Source: Edaphobacter sp. 12200R-103 | Lineage (GTDB): Bacteria; Acidobacteriota; Terriglobia; Terriglobales; Acidobacteriaceae | Assembly: GCF_010093025.1 (NCBI RefSeq) | Contig: NZ_CP048114.1 | Coordinates: 1,054,001-1,118,000, forward strand | Direction: 5' to 3' | DNA: 64,000 bases | Shown: positions 9,241 through 17,359 of the stretch, piece after piece | Numbering within the stretch: position 1 is the stretch's first letter | Layout: every line of letters starts with the position of its first letter | The notes under the pieces: model-generated | What the model was told of the DNA's origin: nothing | Databases searched by the model: none | What the model saw: the letters and a program-made list of their open reading frames with translations, nothing else | Position numbers and translations under genes: made by a program

Positions 9241-10149
9241 ATGGAAAAACTTATTCGTGGCGCCCATGCTGCTGTCCTGACACTTCGAAAACCTGATCAT
9301 TCCATTGACGACGATGCTCTTCGTTCCCTCCTTCGTTTCCACATGAAAGCAGGAATCAAGGGATTTGCGATCGGCGGAGCTACGGGTGAATTCTGCTCTC
9401 TAACCGAGGATGAGTTGCAACATACCCTCGAAGTCGTTGGAAAGACTGTTGAGCAGAGGGCCGCCTTCGTCGTTGGTATCGGCGCCGCAGATCTCAATGG
9501 AGTTCTTCGCCGCGGAGAGATTGCCCGCAGAGCCGGAGCAAAGGCTGCCCTGCTTTCGATGCCCTATTTCTTCCCTTACGCCCAGGACGATCTTCGCGCC
9601 TTCGTGTGCGCCGTCGCATCCACACTCGATCTGCCGATCCTGCTCTACAACCTTCCGCAATTTACCAGTGGGATCAATCCAGAACTTACCCTTGAGTTGA
9701 TTCAGCAATGGCCCTCGGTGGTAGGCATCAAGGACAGCAGCGGATCTCTGGAGACTCTCCGGCTGCTCACCCGGGAGGCCCCGAACGCCTGTCGCATCGT
9801 TGGCAACGATAGCGCACTTGCCCCGGCGCTTCAGGAAGGTATCGCGGATGCAGTGATCTCCGGCGTGGCATGCGCCTTTCCGGAGCTGATCGCACACTTC
9901 TTCGCGGAAGGAGCTACCGCGTCGCCAGCATGGAGCAAGAGCGTCTCTGCACTTGAGGATGTGATTGCACAACTGAACCAGGTGCCCACCCCATGGGGGC
10001 TCAAGATCTTTGCAGAGGCGAGAGGGCTGGCCAAAGCATCGTTTTCTCTTCCCCTTTCGCAGCGGCGGGAGCAGCTGCGCGTTGCGATGGCAGAATGGTA
10101 TCTGCTGAATCGAGATCAGCTGTTGATCAATAACTCTGAAACAGATTAG
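9241..10149 (+). CDS. DapA-family aldolase (2-keto-3-deoxy sugar acid type)
   Basis: The product is a class I aldolase of the dihydrodipicolinate synthase/N-acetylneuraminate lyase family, 302 residues. The Schiff-base lysine is K164 (VVGIKDSSGSLETL) and the catalytic tyrosine Y136 (ILLYNLPQFTSG). The substrate-carboxylate loop reads GGATGEF (45-51), with Ala where DapA has its first Thr. This and the sugar-locus context argue against lysine biosynthesis and for cleavage of a 2-keto-3-deoxy acid such as KD-rhamnonate or KD-fuconate (inferred). It is the first gene of an apparent operon with the isomerase-like gene 21 bases downstream, behind the palindromic operator at 9186-9197. Confidence 0.85.
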   Translation: MEKLIRGAHAAVLTLRKPDHSIDDDALRSLLRFHMKAGIKGFAIGGATGEFCSLTEDELQHTLEVVGKTVEQRAAFVVGIGAADLNGVLRRGEIARRAGAKAALLSMPYFFPYAQDDLRAFVCAVASTLDLPILLYNLPQFTSGINPELTLELIQQWPSVVGIKDSSGSLETLRLLTREAPNACRIVGNDSALAPALQEGIADAVISGVACAFPELIAHFFAEGATASPAWSKSVSALEDVIAQLNQVPTPWGLKIFAEARGLAKASFSLPLSQRREQLRVAMAEWYLLNRDQLLINNSETD

Positions 10150-10170
10150 CCGGAGAAGAAGGAGAGCCAA

Positions 10171-11775
10171 ATGCAAAGAGAGATGTTTCTGGTTACGAGT
10201 GGGGATCTACGGCTCGGCGCAAATCAGACATGCTGGCCTGCGCAGCGCGACCTGGAGAAAACACTCACGCATGTCTTCTCAGAGATGGGAATCACTTTGC
10301 GTCGAGCCTTCCCGGTCGATGAGCGGCAGGGGCATGGCTTTATTTCAAGTCAGCGCATGGGTATGGACGTCTTTGCCAATATACCGGCGGATGCTCCTCT
10401 GGTCTTTGCCACAGCCGCCTGGCAGTATACGCATCACGTTCTGCCGGGAATGCGCTTTCATCGCGGTCCAATTCTCACTGTCGCCAACTGGTCCGGACAA
10501 TGGCCAGGGCTGGTCGGCCTGTTGAATTTGAACGGATCGCTGATCAAGGCGGGAGTTCCCTTCTCTACGCTCTGGAGCCAGTCCTTTGACGATGTCTTCT
10601 TCCTGAAAGGACTGAAGCAGTGGGTGGATACTGGCACGATCAGGCATAATCTCTCGCACGTGCGCGATCTTGATTTGGCTTCTCTGCCTGCGGATGCGCA
10701 GGGCCTCGGCAGGCAGCTCGCGGAATCTCTCAAAGCACGCAAGGCGATTCTCGGCGTATTCGACGAAGGCTGTATGGGGATGTATAACGCCATCATCGAT
10801 GACGAAATTCTCAACCCACTCGGAATCTTCAAGGAGCGGCTCAGCCAGTCCGCGCTGGTAGCGCGGATGAGGACCGTTTCCGATCAGGAGGCGAGCACTA
10901 TTCGCCAGTGGCTCGATACACGAGGCATGCGGTTTGCAACCGGAACAGATGAGGCGACCGAACTTACCGATTCGCAGATTCTCACACAGTGCAAGATGTA
11001 CATCGCTGCCACCCGCATTGCTGCAGATTTTGCGTGTGACGCCATCGGAATCCAGTATCAGCAGGGGCTCAAAGATATGGTGCCTGCTTCCGATCTGGTC
11101 GAAGGTCTCCTCAATAATCCGGATCGTCCCCCTGTCTTTTCGGAACAAGGGGCAGAGCTCTATGCAGCATCTGCGCTTCCCCACTTCAATGAAGTTGACG
11201 AAGGGGCCGCTGTCGATGCGCTGGTCACGAACCGCTGCTGGACGGCTCTGGGCCTGGATCCCTCAACAACGCTTCACGATGTAAGGTGGGGCGAAACTCT
11301 CAACATTCAGGGCGAAGAGAAGTTCGTCTGGGTTCTCCAGATCTCCGGCGCTGCTCCCGCCAGCCATTTTCGCGGAGGATATGCAGGCGCGGTCAGCGAG
11401 CGTCAACCCGCAATGTACTTCCCGCTCGGTGGTGGTTCGCTCAAGGGCATCGGCAAACCAGGCGAAATCGTATGGAGCCGTGTCTTTGTTGAAGGCGGAG
11501 AACTTCACGCCGATCTTGGCCGCGGCACGGTTGTGGAACTTTCAGACGCCGAGAATGAACGCCGCTGGCGTGAGACTACCTACCAGTGGCCGCTTGTCAA
11601 TGCAGTCTTCCATGGCGTTGGGCGCGATGCATTTATGGCGCGTCATCGCGCGAATCACGTCAGCATCGCCTATGCAGAAGACTCCAGCAAGGCGCTCGCG
11701 GTGAAGGCATCCATGCTTGCGGCTCTGGGCGTGAAGGTCCATCTCTGTGGTGAAACCGGAGACACCAGGAGTTGA
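10171..11775 (+). CDS. L-fucose/arabinose isomerase-like protein
   Basis: The product has 534 residues and resembles the FucI/AraA isomerase fold in its order of segments: an N-terminal substrate-cleft domain (ANWSGQWPGLVGLLNLNGSL), a middle domain with FDEGCMGMYNAIIDDEIL, and a C-terminal barrel domain. It is shorter than classical FucI (about 590 residues). AAGGAG precedes ATG 10171 and the gene is 21 bases behind the aldolase, so the two are co-transcribed. Classical fucose breakdown would need fuculokinase and fuculose-phosphate aldolase next, but neither is here. The substrate may therefore be another deoxy or pentose sugar, or the protein may have changed role. The metal-ligand residues should be checked against FucI. 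Confidence 0.75.
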   Translation: MQREMFLVTSGDLRLGANQTCWPAQRDLEKTLTHVFSEMGITLRRAFPVDERQGHGFISSQRMGMDVFANIPADAPLVFATAAWQYTHHVLPGMRFHRGPILTVANWSGQWPGLVGLLNLNGSLIKAGVPFSTLWSQSFDDVFFLKGLKQWVDTGTIRHNLSHVRDLDLASLPADAQGLGRQLAESLKARKAILGVFDEGCMGMYNAIIDDEILNPLGIFKERLSQSALVARMRTVSDQEASTIRQWLDTRGMRFATGTDEATELTDSQILTQCKMYIAATRIAADFACDAIGIQYQQGLKDMVPASDLVEGLLNNPDRPPVFSEQGAELYAASALPHFNEVDEGAAVDALVTNRCWTALGLDPSTTLHDVRWGETLNIQGEEKFVWVLQISGAAPASHFRGGYAGAVSERQPAMYFPLGGGSLKGIGKPGEIVWSRVFVEGGELHADLGRGTVVELSDAENERRWRETTYQWPLVNAVFHGVGRDAFMARHRANHVSIAYAEDSSKALAVKASMLAALGVKVHLCGETGDTRS

Positions 11776-11780
11776 TCGCC

Positions 11781-11822
11781 TTCCTCTGCTGGCGCACGGA
11801 ATACTGTGCGCCAGCAGAGGAA
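11781..11822. repeat. 17-base perfect hairpin between isomerase-like gene and MFS gene
   Basis: The arms 11781-11797 and 11806-11822 are exact reverse complements around an 8-base loop. No T-run follows on either strand, so it is not a classical intrinsic terminator. It could cap the upstream mRNA 3' end or act as a weak terminator. Confidence 0.65.
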
Positions 11823-12011
11823 AGCGGGGCCTGGATAGATCCGTATAAACGGCGAAACCGAATTATCCCTGTTGCATTTCAAGCTCCACTCACAGAAACT
11901 TCCATGAATGACAGCAGATAAGAGTCTGTTGCCGTCGTGTTACTGTCACTCCATGGCGACGGCGACGATTCCGTTGGCCGGCAAGCGCGGCGCTGAAGAT
12001 GGAATGGAGCA

Positions 12012-13265
12012 ATGAATACAAGAAGACGCGGGACCATAGCAGTTCTCCTCGGCGCAGGAATTCTCGTCAACTACTTCGATCGGGTTAACCTCTCCATTGC
12101 GCACGACGCTCTCCAGTCCGCGTTTGGCATCTCCGACATCACCTTCGGTTATTTGCTGGGGGCCTATAGCTGGACCTATGCGCTCATGCAGCTTCCAAGC
12201 GGCTCACTTCTGGATCGCTTCGGGGTCAGGCGAGTCATGCTCGCTTCCATTGTTCTCTGGGCGGTCGCCTCGGGCATGGCCGCGCTAGCTTCTACAATTT
12301 TGATTCTCTTTCTCGCGCGTTTTCTGCTCGGAATCGGAGAGGCTCCGACCTTTCCTGCATGCGCCAAAGCTATCGGCTTATGGTTCCCACCGGGTGAGCG
12401 CGGAGTACCGACCGCGATGTTTGATGCCGCTGCTAAACTTGCCATCGGCATAGGCACACCGATCCTTGGACTTATTCTGCTGCACTTCGGCATGCGGGCA
12501 AATTTTGCCGCGACTGCAATTCTGAGCGGCCTCTACGCAATTCTGTTTGCCTCTCTGTACTGCGATCCAAAGTCACCCAAAAGTGCTGTCGCCCGAGAGC
12601 GTTCCAACGAAGGTCCATCATCACTGGGAATCTCCACCCTTCTGAAGGAGCGAAAGGTTCTCGCCGCAGCCATTGGCTCAGGGGCCTACAACTACTCCTT
12701 CTATCTTCTGCTTACCTGGTTGCCGTTTTACCTCCAGAAGGGCCTCAAGATGACCGGCCAGCAGTCCGTCCTATGGTCCGCCGTTCCGTGGACCGCCGCC
12801 GCAGTCGTAGGATTTGCCGTTGGAGGAGTGCTGACCGATATCATGGTGCGGCGTGGCTACGATGCCAGCGTCGTCCGTAAGACAATCCTGATTGCAGGCA
12901 CGAGCATGGGACTCTTTGTTCTCGCTCCTGCATTCCTGCATCAATCAGGCGTCGTTCTTGTCTGCCTCAGCCTGTCTCTCAGCGGGCTTGCCGCAGCATC
13001 CCCCGTCTTATGGACGTTGCCTTCCCTTCTTGTTCCTTCAGGAAGCACTGGAAGAGTGGGCGCTATCATGAACCAATCGAATCAGATCGCTGCGATCATC
13101 GCTCCCATTGCAACGGGCTATCTCACCACCTGGACACATTCTTTTGTAGCCGCATTCCTTGTCGCAGGGGTCATTCTGTTGATTGGCGTCGCAAGCTATG
13201 TGTTCCTGCTCGGTCGTATCGAGATCGTTCCTTCCGCGCGAATCAAGGACGGTCTGGTGGCATAA
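12012..13265 (+). CDS. MFS transporter, anion:cation symporter (ACS) type
   Basis: The product is an inner-membrane secondary transporter of 417 residues with 12 predicted helices. It carries the ACS-family opening (GILVNYFDRVNLSIAHDAL, LLGAYSWTYALMQLPSG) and the loop 2-3 signature GSLLDRFGVRR. This family usually carries hexuronates, galactonate, glucarate or phthalate-like anions rather than neutral sugars. In context the load is probably a sugar acid or deoxy-sugar derivative (inferred). TGGAG precedes ATG 12012. Its 3' end overlaps the convergent dehydrogenase gene by 23 bases. Confidence 0.88.
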   Translation: MNTRRRGTIAVLLGAGILVNYFDRVNLSIAHDALQSAFGISDITFGYLLGAYSWTYALMQLPSGSLLDRFGVRRVMLASIVLWAVASGMAALASTILILFLARFLLGIGEAPTFPACAKAIGLWFPPGERGVPTAMFDAAAKLAIGIGTPILGLILLHFGMRANFAATAILSGLYAILFASLYCDPKSPKSAVARERSNEGPSSLGISTLLKERKVLAAAIGSGAYNYSFYLLLTWLPFYLQKGLKMTGQQSVLWSAVPWTAAAVVGFAVGGVLTDIMVRRGYDASVVRKTILIAGTSMGLFVLAPAFLHQSGVVLVCLSLSLSGLAAASPVLWTLPSLLVPSGSTGRVGAIMNQSNQIAAIIAPIATGYLTTWTHSFVAAFLVAGVILLIGVASYVFLLGRIEIVPSARIKDGLVA

Positions 13266-14085
13266 CTGGATTTGAAGCAGCAGGAAGGGCGCGCGTCGCC
13301 CCGGTCGAGATACCACCATCAACCAGCAGCGTCTGTCCCGTTACGTAGCGACTCTCCTCCGATGCCAGGAAGACGACAGGACCATCGAGGTCATCGGGGC
13401 TACCTGGGCGATTCATCGGGATACGATCGCAGAGATACTCCACCCATTCCTTGTTCTCGTACATCACCTGATTCTGTGCCGTCTTGAACCATCCCGGAGC
13501 GAGACAATTCACCGTAATGCCATACCGCCCCCAATCGTCCGCTAGGCTCATCGTCAGCTGCCGTATGCCTCCGCGGCTCGCGCCATAAGGGCCAAGCCCG
13601 GCATAACCCGCCACCGACGTCACCGAGCCGATATTGACGATTCTCCCGTAGCCTCGCTCGATCATTCTTTTCGCCACCTCCTGCGCAACGAAGAAGGAGC
13701 CGCGAAGATTCGTATCCAGAATCTGGTTCCAGTCGTCCCAGGTAACTTCGATTGCGGGTTTGCGGATATTCATCCCTGCATTGTTTACCAGGATGTCGAT
13801 CTTCCCAAAGAGAGAAGCCGCTTCTGCCACTGCTGAACGAATGGATTGTTCATCACGAACGTCAAGAGCTACCGAAGCGCACTCGCAGCCCATCTCCCGC
13901 AGCTCCCTTTCGAAGGCTTCCAGCGCCTCCCGTCTGCGACTGGTCAGAACCAGTTTGGCTCCTGCACGGGCAAGAGCGCGGGCGAAGTACTGTCCCAGAC
14001 CACGGCTTGTTCCTGTCACCAGCGCCACGCGGCCACTGAGGTCAAAATACGGCCGCGACGAAGGCGACGATGAATCTGACTGCAT
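13243..14085 (-). CDS. Short-chain dehydrogenase/reductase with Arg in place of catalytic Lys
   Basis: The product is a NAD(P)-dependent oxidoreductase of the gluconate 5-dehydrogenase/3-oxoacyl-reductase type, 280 residues. Visible motifs are the cofactor loop TGTSRGLG, the NNAG motif (LVNNAGMN), the catalytic Ser in NIGSVTS and the C-terminal GQTLLVDGG. The active-site block reads GPYGASRGG, so the usual YxxxK is YxxxR. The codon is CGC, which differs from AAA/AAG at more than one base, so a single read error is unlikely. CAGGAG lies six bases before ATG 14085. It is 12 bases downstream of the zinc dehydrogenase in one transcript and probably oxidises the same sugar pathway's intermediates. 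Confidence 0.87.
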   Translation of the reverse strand: MQSDSSSPSSRPYFDLSGRVALVTGTSRGLGQYFARALARAGAKLVLTSRRREALEAFERELREMGCECASVALDVRDEQSIRSAVAEAASLFGKIDILVNNAGMNIRKPAIEVTWDDWNQILDTNLRGSFFVAQEVAKRMIERGYGRIVNIGSVTSVAGYAGLGPYGASRGGIRQLTMSLADDWGRYGITVNCLAPGWFKTAQNQVMYENKEWVEYLCDRIPMNRPGSPDDLDGPVVFLASEESRYVTGQTLLVDGGISTGATRALPAASNPVMPPDRP

Positions 14086-14097
14086 GCAATCTCCTGT

Positions 14098-15147
14098 CTA
14101 GTTGGAATCAGGCGTAACGATGACCTTGATGAGATTCGGTTCTTTTCCGTAGAGACGGTCGAAGGCCTCCGCGCTACGCTCCAGAGGCACGATCCCTGAG
14201 ATCAAGGGAGATACATCGATCTGCCGCGAAGCCAGCAACTCAATTGCCCGTGGGTATTCGCCCGCCGAAGCCGCCGATCCCTGCAGACGAATCTGTCGCG
14301 TTACAACTGCCTGCAGAGGAAGCTCCACCTGAGCCTCGATATTGCCGACCAGGGTCACCGTTCCGCCCTTGCGGACAGAAGCGATGGCAGTCTTCACTGT
14401 GCTTCCGAAACCGACGGCCTCAAAGACATGATCGACTCCTTCGGGATATCTCTCCAGGATCGCTCCTGCCGGGCTTGCATCTGCGCCTTCTTTCGCAAGG
14501 GCAATGGCCGTATGTGCCCCCAGGCCTTTTGCGGCTTCTACACGGCTTTTGTCCGGATCAGCCACAAAAATGTGAGAACTTCCGGCGACACGAAGCGCCT
14601 GCACAATCAGGGTGCCGATCATGCCTGCTCCCAGCACAAGCGCCGTCTGGCCCTTTTTGAATCCCGATACAGCGACTGCGTGAAGAGCAATGGAGACCGC
14701 CTCAATCATCGCTGCCTCAGGAAATGGCAGTTCTGCGGGAAGGCGATAGAGCACGCGGGTGGGCACGGCCAGATACTCGGCAAAGGCTCCATGGCGCCGG
14801 TAATCCCCACAGGAGACGCCAAAGACCTGGCGCGCGTTGCACAGGTTTACTTCACCGCGCCTGCAATACTCGCAGCTTCCACAGTAGAGAGTCGAATCGA
14901 AGGTGACGCGATCCCCTACCTGCCATTCCGTTACGCCGGAGCCAACTTTCGCGATGACTCCCGCGGCCTCGTGTCCCATAATGATTGGCGGTATTCGGCG
15001 GCCGGATGACCCATCGAATCCGTGAACATCGCTTCCACAGATTCCGCAGGCTTCTACCTTCAGCAGAACCTCATCGGTTGCCGGTTCAGGAGTGGGAAAA
15101 TCGACCACCTCAAGCCGGCGATATTCAGATAACAGGAGAGCTTTCAT
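14098..15147 (-). CDS. Zinc-dependent medium-chain alcohol/polyol dehydrogenase
   Basis: The product is an MDR-superfamily oxidoreductase of 349 residues. The catalytic-zinc region reads CGICGSDVHGFDG with GHEAAGVIAKVG. The structural-zinc lobe has four cysteines (CGSCEYCRRGEVNLC), and the nucleotide-binding loop is GAGMIGTLIVQ. Relatives oxidise sorbitol, threonine, galactitol or L-fucose/L-rhamnose derivatives. The start is ATG 15147 (MKALLLSEYRRLEVV), the normal N-terminus for the family. It is followed after 12 bases by the short-chain dehydrogenase, so the two form an operon convergent with the transporter. Confidence 0.88.
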   Translation of the reverse strand: MKALLLSEYRRLEVVDFPTPEPATDEVLLKVEACGICGSDVHGFDGSSGRRIPPIIMGHEAAGVIAKVGSGVTEWQVGDRVTFDSTLYCGSCEYCRRGEVNLCNARQVFGVSCGDYRRHGAFAEYLAVPTRVLYRLPAELPFPEAAMIEAVSIALHAVAVSGFKKGQTALVLGAGMIGTLIVQALRVAGSSHIFVADPDKSRVEAAKGLGAHTAIALAKEGADASPAGAILERYPEGVDHVFEAVGFGSTVKTAIASVRKGGTVTLVGNIEAQVELPLQAVVTRQIRLQGSAASAGEYPRAIELLASRQIDVSPLISGIVPLERSAEAFDRLYGKEPNLIKVIVTPDSN

Positions 15148-15172
15148 GGCTATCACTCTACACGAGGACAAC

Positions 15173-15205
15173 GCTCCAGAGATAAGCGCCCTTCATCTCT
15201 GGAGC
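15173..15205. repeat. 11-base perfect hairpin between the FG-GAP and zinc dehydrogenase genes
   Basis: GCTCCAGAGAT (15173-15183) is the exact reverse complement of 15195-15205. No T-run follows on the minus strand, where both flanking genes lie. It resembles the other intercistronic hairpins at 11781 and 61708. Confidence 0.55.
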
Positions 15206-15225
15206 ATTGCACTTGTCAGATTGCC

Positions 15226-17130
15226 TCAACGATTCTCCGCGTGGGACGTCTGTTTTCCCTTCCCCCAGTAGATAAACGTTCCGAAGCGGGTAGAGGTCAC
15301 GATATCGACAGCTCCATCATGATTCAGGTCGGTTGCGAGGATGTCCGACCCTGCTCCGACGTGGTTGTCCATCAGCTCTGGCACGAACTTTGCCCCACCC
15401 TCCGCTTTCGGGTCGCGCACCGTTTTGTACCAGTAAAGAACGGGAGCACCGCGTGGATCGGGATCGATATTTGTATCCAGGTGGGAAAAGTATCTCTTCC
15501 CTGCGATGAAGTCCGGAATTCCATCGCCATCCACATCCGCAAAGCCGGTTCCGTGCAACTCCGTGAAGACCACGCCGCCGGCGCTCTTTGCGGGCGAATC
15601 ATTCATGATCATGTGTTCCACAAAGGAGATCGCGCCGTTCGCATCCCGCTTCTGCTCAAACCAGGCCAGCCCGTACCCGTGGGCGTCCAGTGAGGTCACC
15701 ACATCGTTGTGGCCATCTCCGTTGACGTCATATACGGCCATCACGCTTCCGCCCAGAATGCCGCGCGTGTACTGCGAGAACGCTACTGGGTGATACTTCC
15801 AGAGACTCGTTCCCGCGTCTTTCGCAGGCTGCTGCCACCATCCATAGGCATTCAGGATGTCCATCCTCCCATCCCCGTCGATGTCTCCCACTCCAATTCC
15901 ATGTGCGGCGGCGTATCCCTTTTCCGAGATCGTGTGTATCTGCCATGGGCCGGTAGGGTTCTTGGGGTCAGGCTTGGCGTAGCGCACGGTTCCTTCACCC
16001 GCATAGACCAGCTCCGGCTTGCCGTCACCGTCTACATCCCGCAGTACCGCAATCTCACTCTGGTTCGTCTTGACGACGACGTACTTATCCCACCTGCGAT
16101 GCTCCTTGCCGGGATTGACATAGAGTTGAGCACCCGGTCCTCCGCCGTACTGAACGCTCAGGACATCCGGCCAGCCATCGCCTGTAAAATCCGCAGCAAA
16201 CTGAAGAGTTCCGTCGCTGGCAAACTCCGTCGTCGGATTCGAGGCCTGCGCCATGTAGAACTCACTCGACGTCATATAGTCCGGGCCATAGTAGATGTAT
16301 GGGCCGGAAACAATATCGAGCTTGCCATCGCGATTGAAATCTGCCGCAGCCTCTGTCCATGAGTAGTAGAAGTCGCTGAGACGCTGCTTGCGAAACCGTG
16401 AGGAAACCTTCTCTGGCTCCCTCGTCTTCAGATTCAAGTCCCGAAGGCCGACATGGCGAAAGGTGACTGATGTCTTTGGCCCGACATACAAAGCCACCGG
16501 GCCATATCCTTCCTCATCGACCGCCCCGGACTCACGCCCATTGTTCAGAAAAGACCGGATGATATTTGCGTCGACGAAGATCTCAACATCATTCCACTCC
16601 CCTGCTCGCAGCGTGCTATCCGGCGGCGTTATGGGAAGGTCCGCTGGACGGACGATCTGCATCGGCATTCTTGGCCGCTCAGGCCGTTGGGCTGGAGCGA
16701 CCCTGTAAAGGCCGCTTCCTTTGGGTAGAGGTGTCTGCTCCTTGATGGTTCCCGCCGGATCGATCACGACGTGAAATAAAGTCGGGTTCGAGTCATGAAA
16801 TGAGACATAATCACCTGCCAGTGAGCCGTCACTCTGCTTTTTTGTCCGAAAGAGCACTCCCGTCTCGCACGACTGTTCACATCGGAACTCCATATAGAAA
16901 TCCGAGTCCTGGAACGAGTGATTCAGTACGAGCAATCCGCCAGTTTCGTTGCCTTTGCCCGTGATCCCCTGATCCGCAATGTTCCAGTCAGCCTTACCCA
17001 GGACCGACCAATCCTGTCGGCTGGCCGTAGCAATACTGGTGTCGGGATGGAAAGACGGACCTGATCCCAAACATGGCGCAACGACCACACTGAAAAAGCT
17101 CAAAACCACCCCAAGATGCTTTCGATTCAT
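15226..17130 (-). CDS. Secreted protein with concanavalin-like N-terminal domain and FG-GAP/VCBS repeats
   Basis: The product has 634 residues. A signal peptide (MNRKHLGVVLSFFSVVVAPC) is followed by a 3-keto-disaccharide hydrolase/DUF1080-like beta-sandwich (about 30-215; GLLVLNHSFQDSDFYMEF, YVSFHDSNPTLFHVVID, AGEWNDVEIFVD). The C-terminal half carries at least six FG-GAP/VCBS-type repeats with calcium-loop signatures (DFNRDGKLDIVSG, DFTGDGWPDVLS, DVDGDGKPELVY, DIDGDGRMDILN, DVNGDGHNDVVT, DVDGDGIPDFIAG, DLNHDGAVDIVT). That suggests a beta-propeller. It is probably cell-surface or periplasmic and binds or modifies carbohydrate. The catalytic role is unproven. ATG 17130 follows AGGTGGGAT and begins the signal peptide. 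Confidence 0.85.
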   Translation of the reverse strand: MNRKHLGVVLSFFSVVVAPCLGSGPSFHPDTSIATASRQDWSVLGKADWNIADQGITGKGNETGGLLVLNHSFQDSDFYMEFRCEQSCETGVLFRTKKQSDGSLAGDYVSFHDSNPTLFHVVIDPAGTIKEQTPLPKGSGLYRVAPAQRPERPRMPMQIVRPADLPITPPDSTLRAGEWNDVEIFVDANIIRSFLNNGRESGAVDEEGYGPVALYVGPKTSVTFRHVGLRDLNLKTREPEKVSSRFRKQRLSDFYYSWTEAAADFNRDGKLDIVSGPYIYYGPDYMTSSEFYMAQASNPTTEFASDGTLQFAADFTGDGWPDVLSVQYGGGPGAQLYVNPGKEHRRWDKYVVVKTNQSEIAVLRDVDGDGKPELVYAGEGTVRYAKPDPKNPTGPWQIHTISEKGYAAAHGIGVGDIDGDGRMDILNAYGWWQQPAKDAGTSLWKYHPVAFSQYTRGILGGSVMAVYDVNGDGHNDVVTSLDAHGYGLAWFEQKRDANGAISFVEHMIMNDSPAKSAGGVVFTELHGTGFADVDGDGIPDFIAGKRYFSHLDTNIDPDPRGAPVLYWYKTVRDPKAEGGAKFVPELMDNHVGAGSDILATDLNHDGAVDIVTSTRFGTFIYWGKGKQTSHAENR

Positions 17131-17302
17131 ATCCCACCTGTCTTTGACGGATTCATGGAACGATCTTCGATTACTCTCTGACAAACGCCGCCGACCTTCG
17201 ACCGACATTTTCAGTTGCGAATAAAGACATTTCATTTGCGCATTGAGAAACACACGAATACTAATGGCCAGCTTCCCTTCGGGTCAAGGAAGAGCTACGG
17301 GG

Positions 17303-17340
17303 CAAAAATAAATGGGCCGCGTGCAAGCACGCAGCCCATC
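17303..17340 (-). terminator. Rho-independent terminator of pnp
   Basis: On the minus strand a G+C-rich stem of about 10 pairs (17314-17323 with 17328-17337, one G-U pair) is followed by ATTTATTTTTG. It lies about 20 bases after the pnp stop. Confidence 0.8.
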
Positions 17341-17359
17341 GATTTCAATCGTTCAGATA

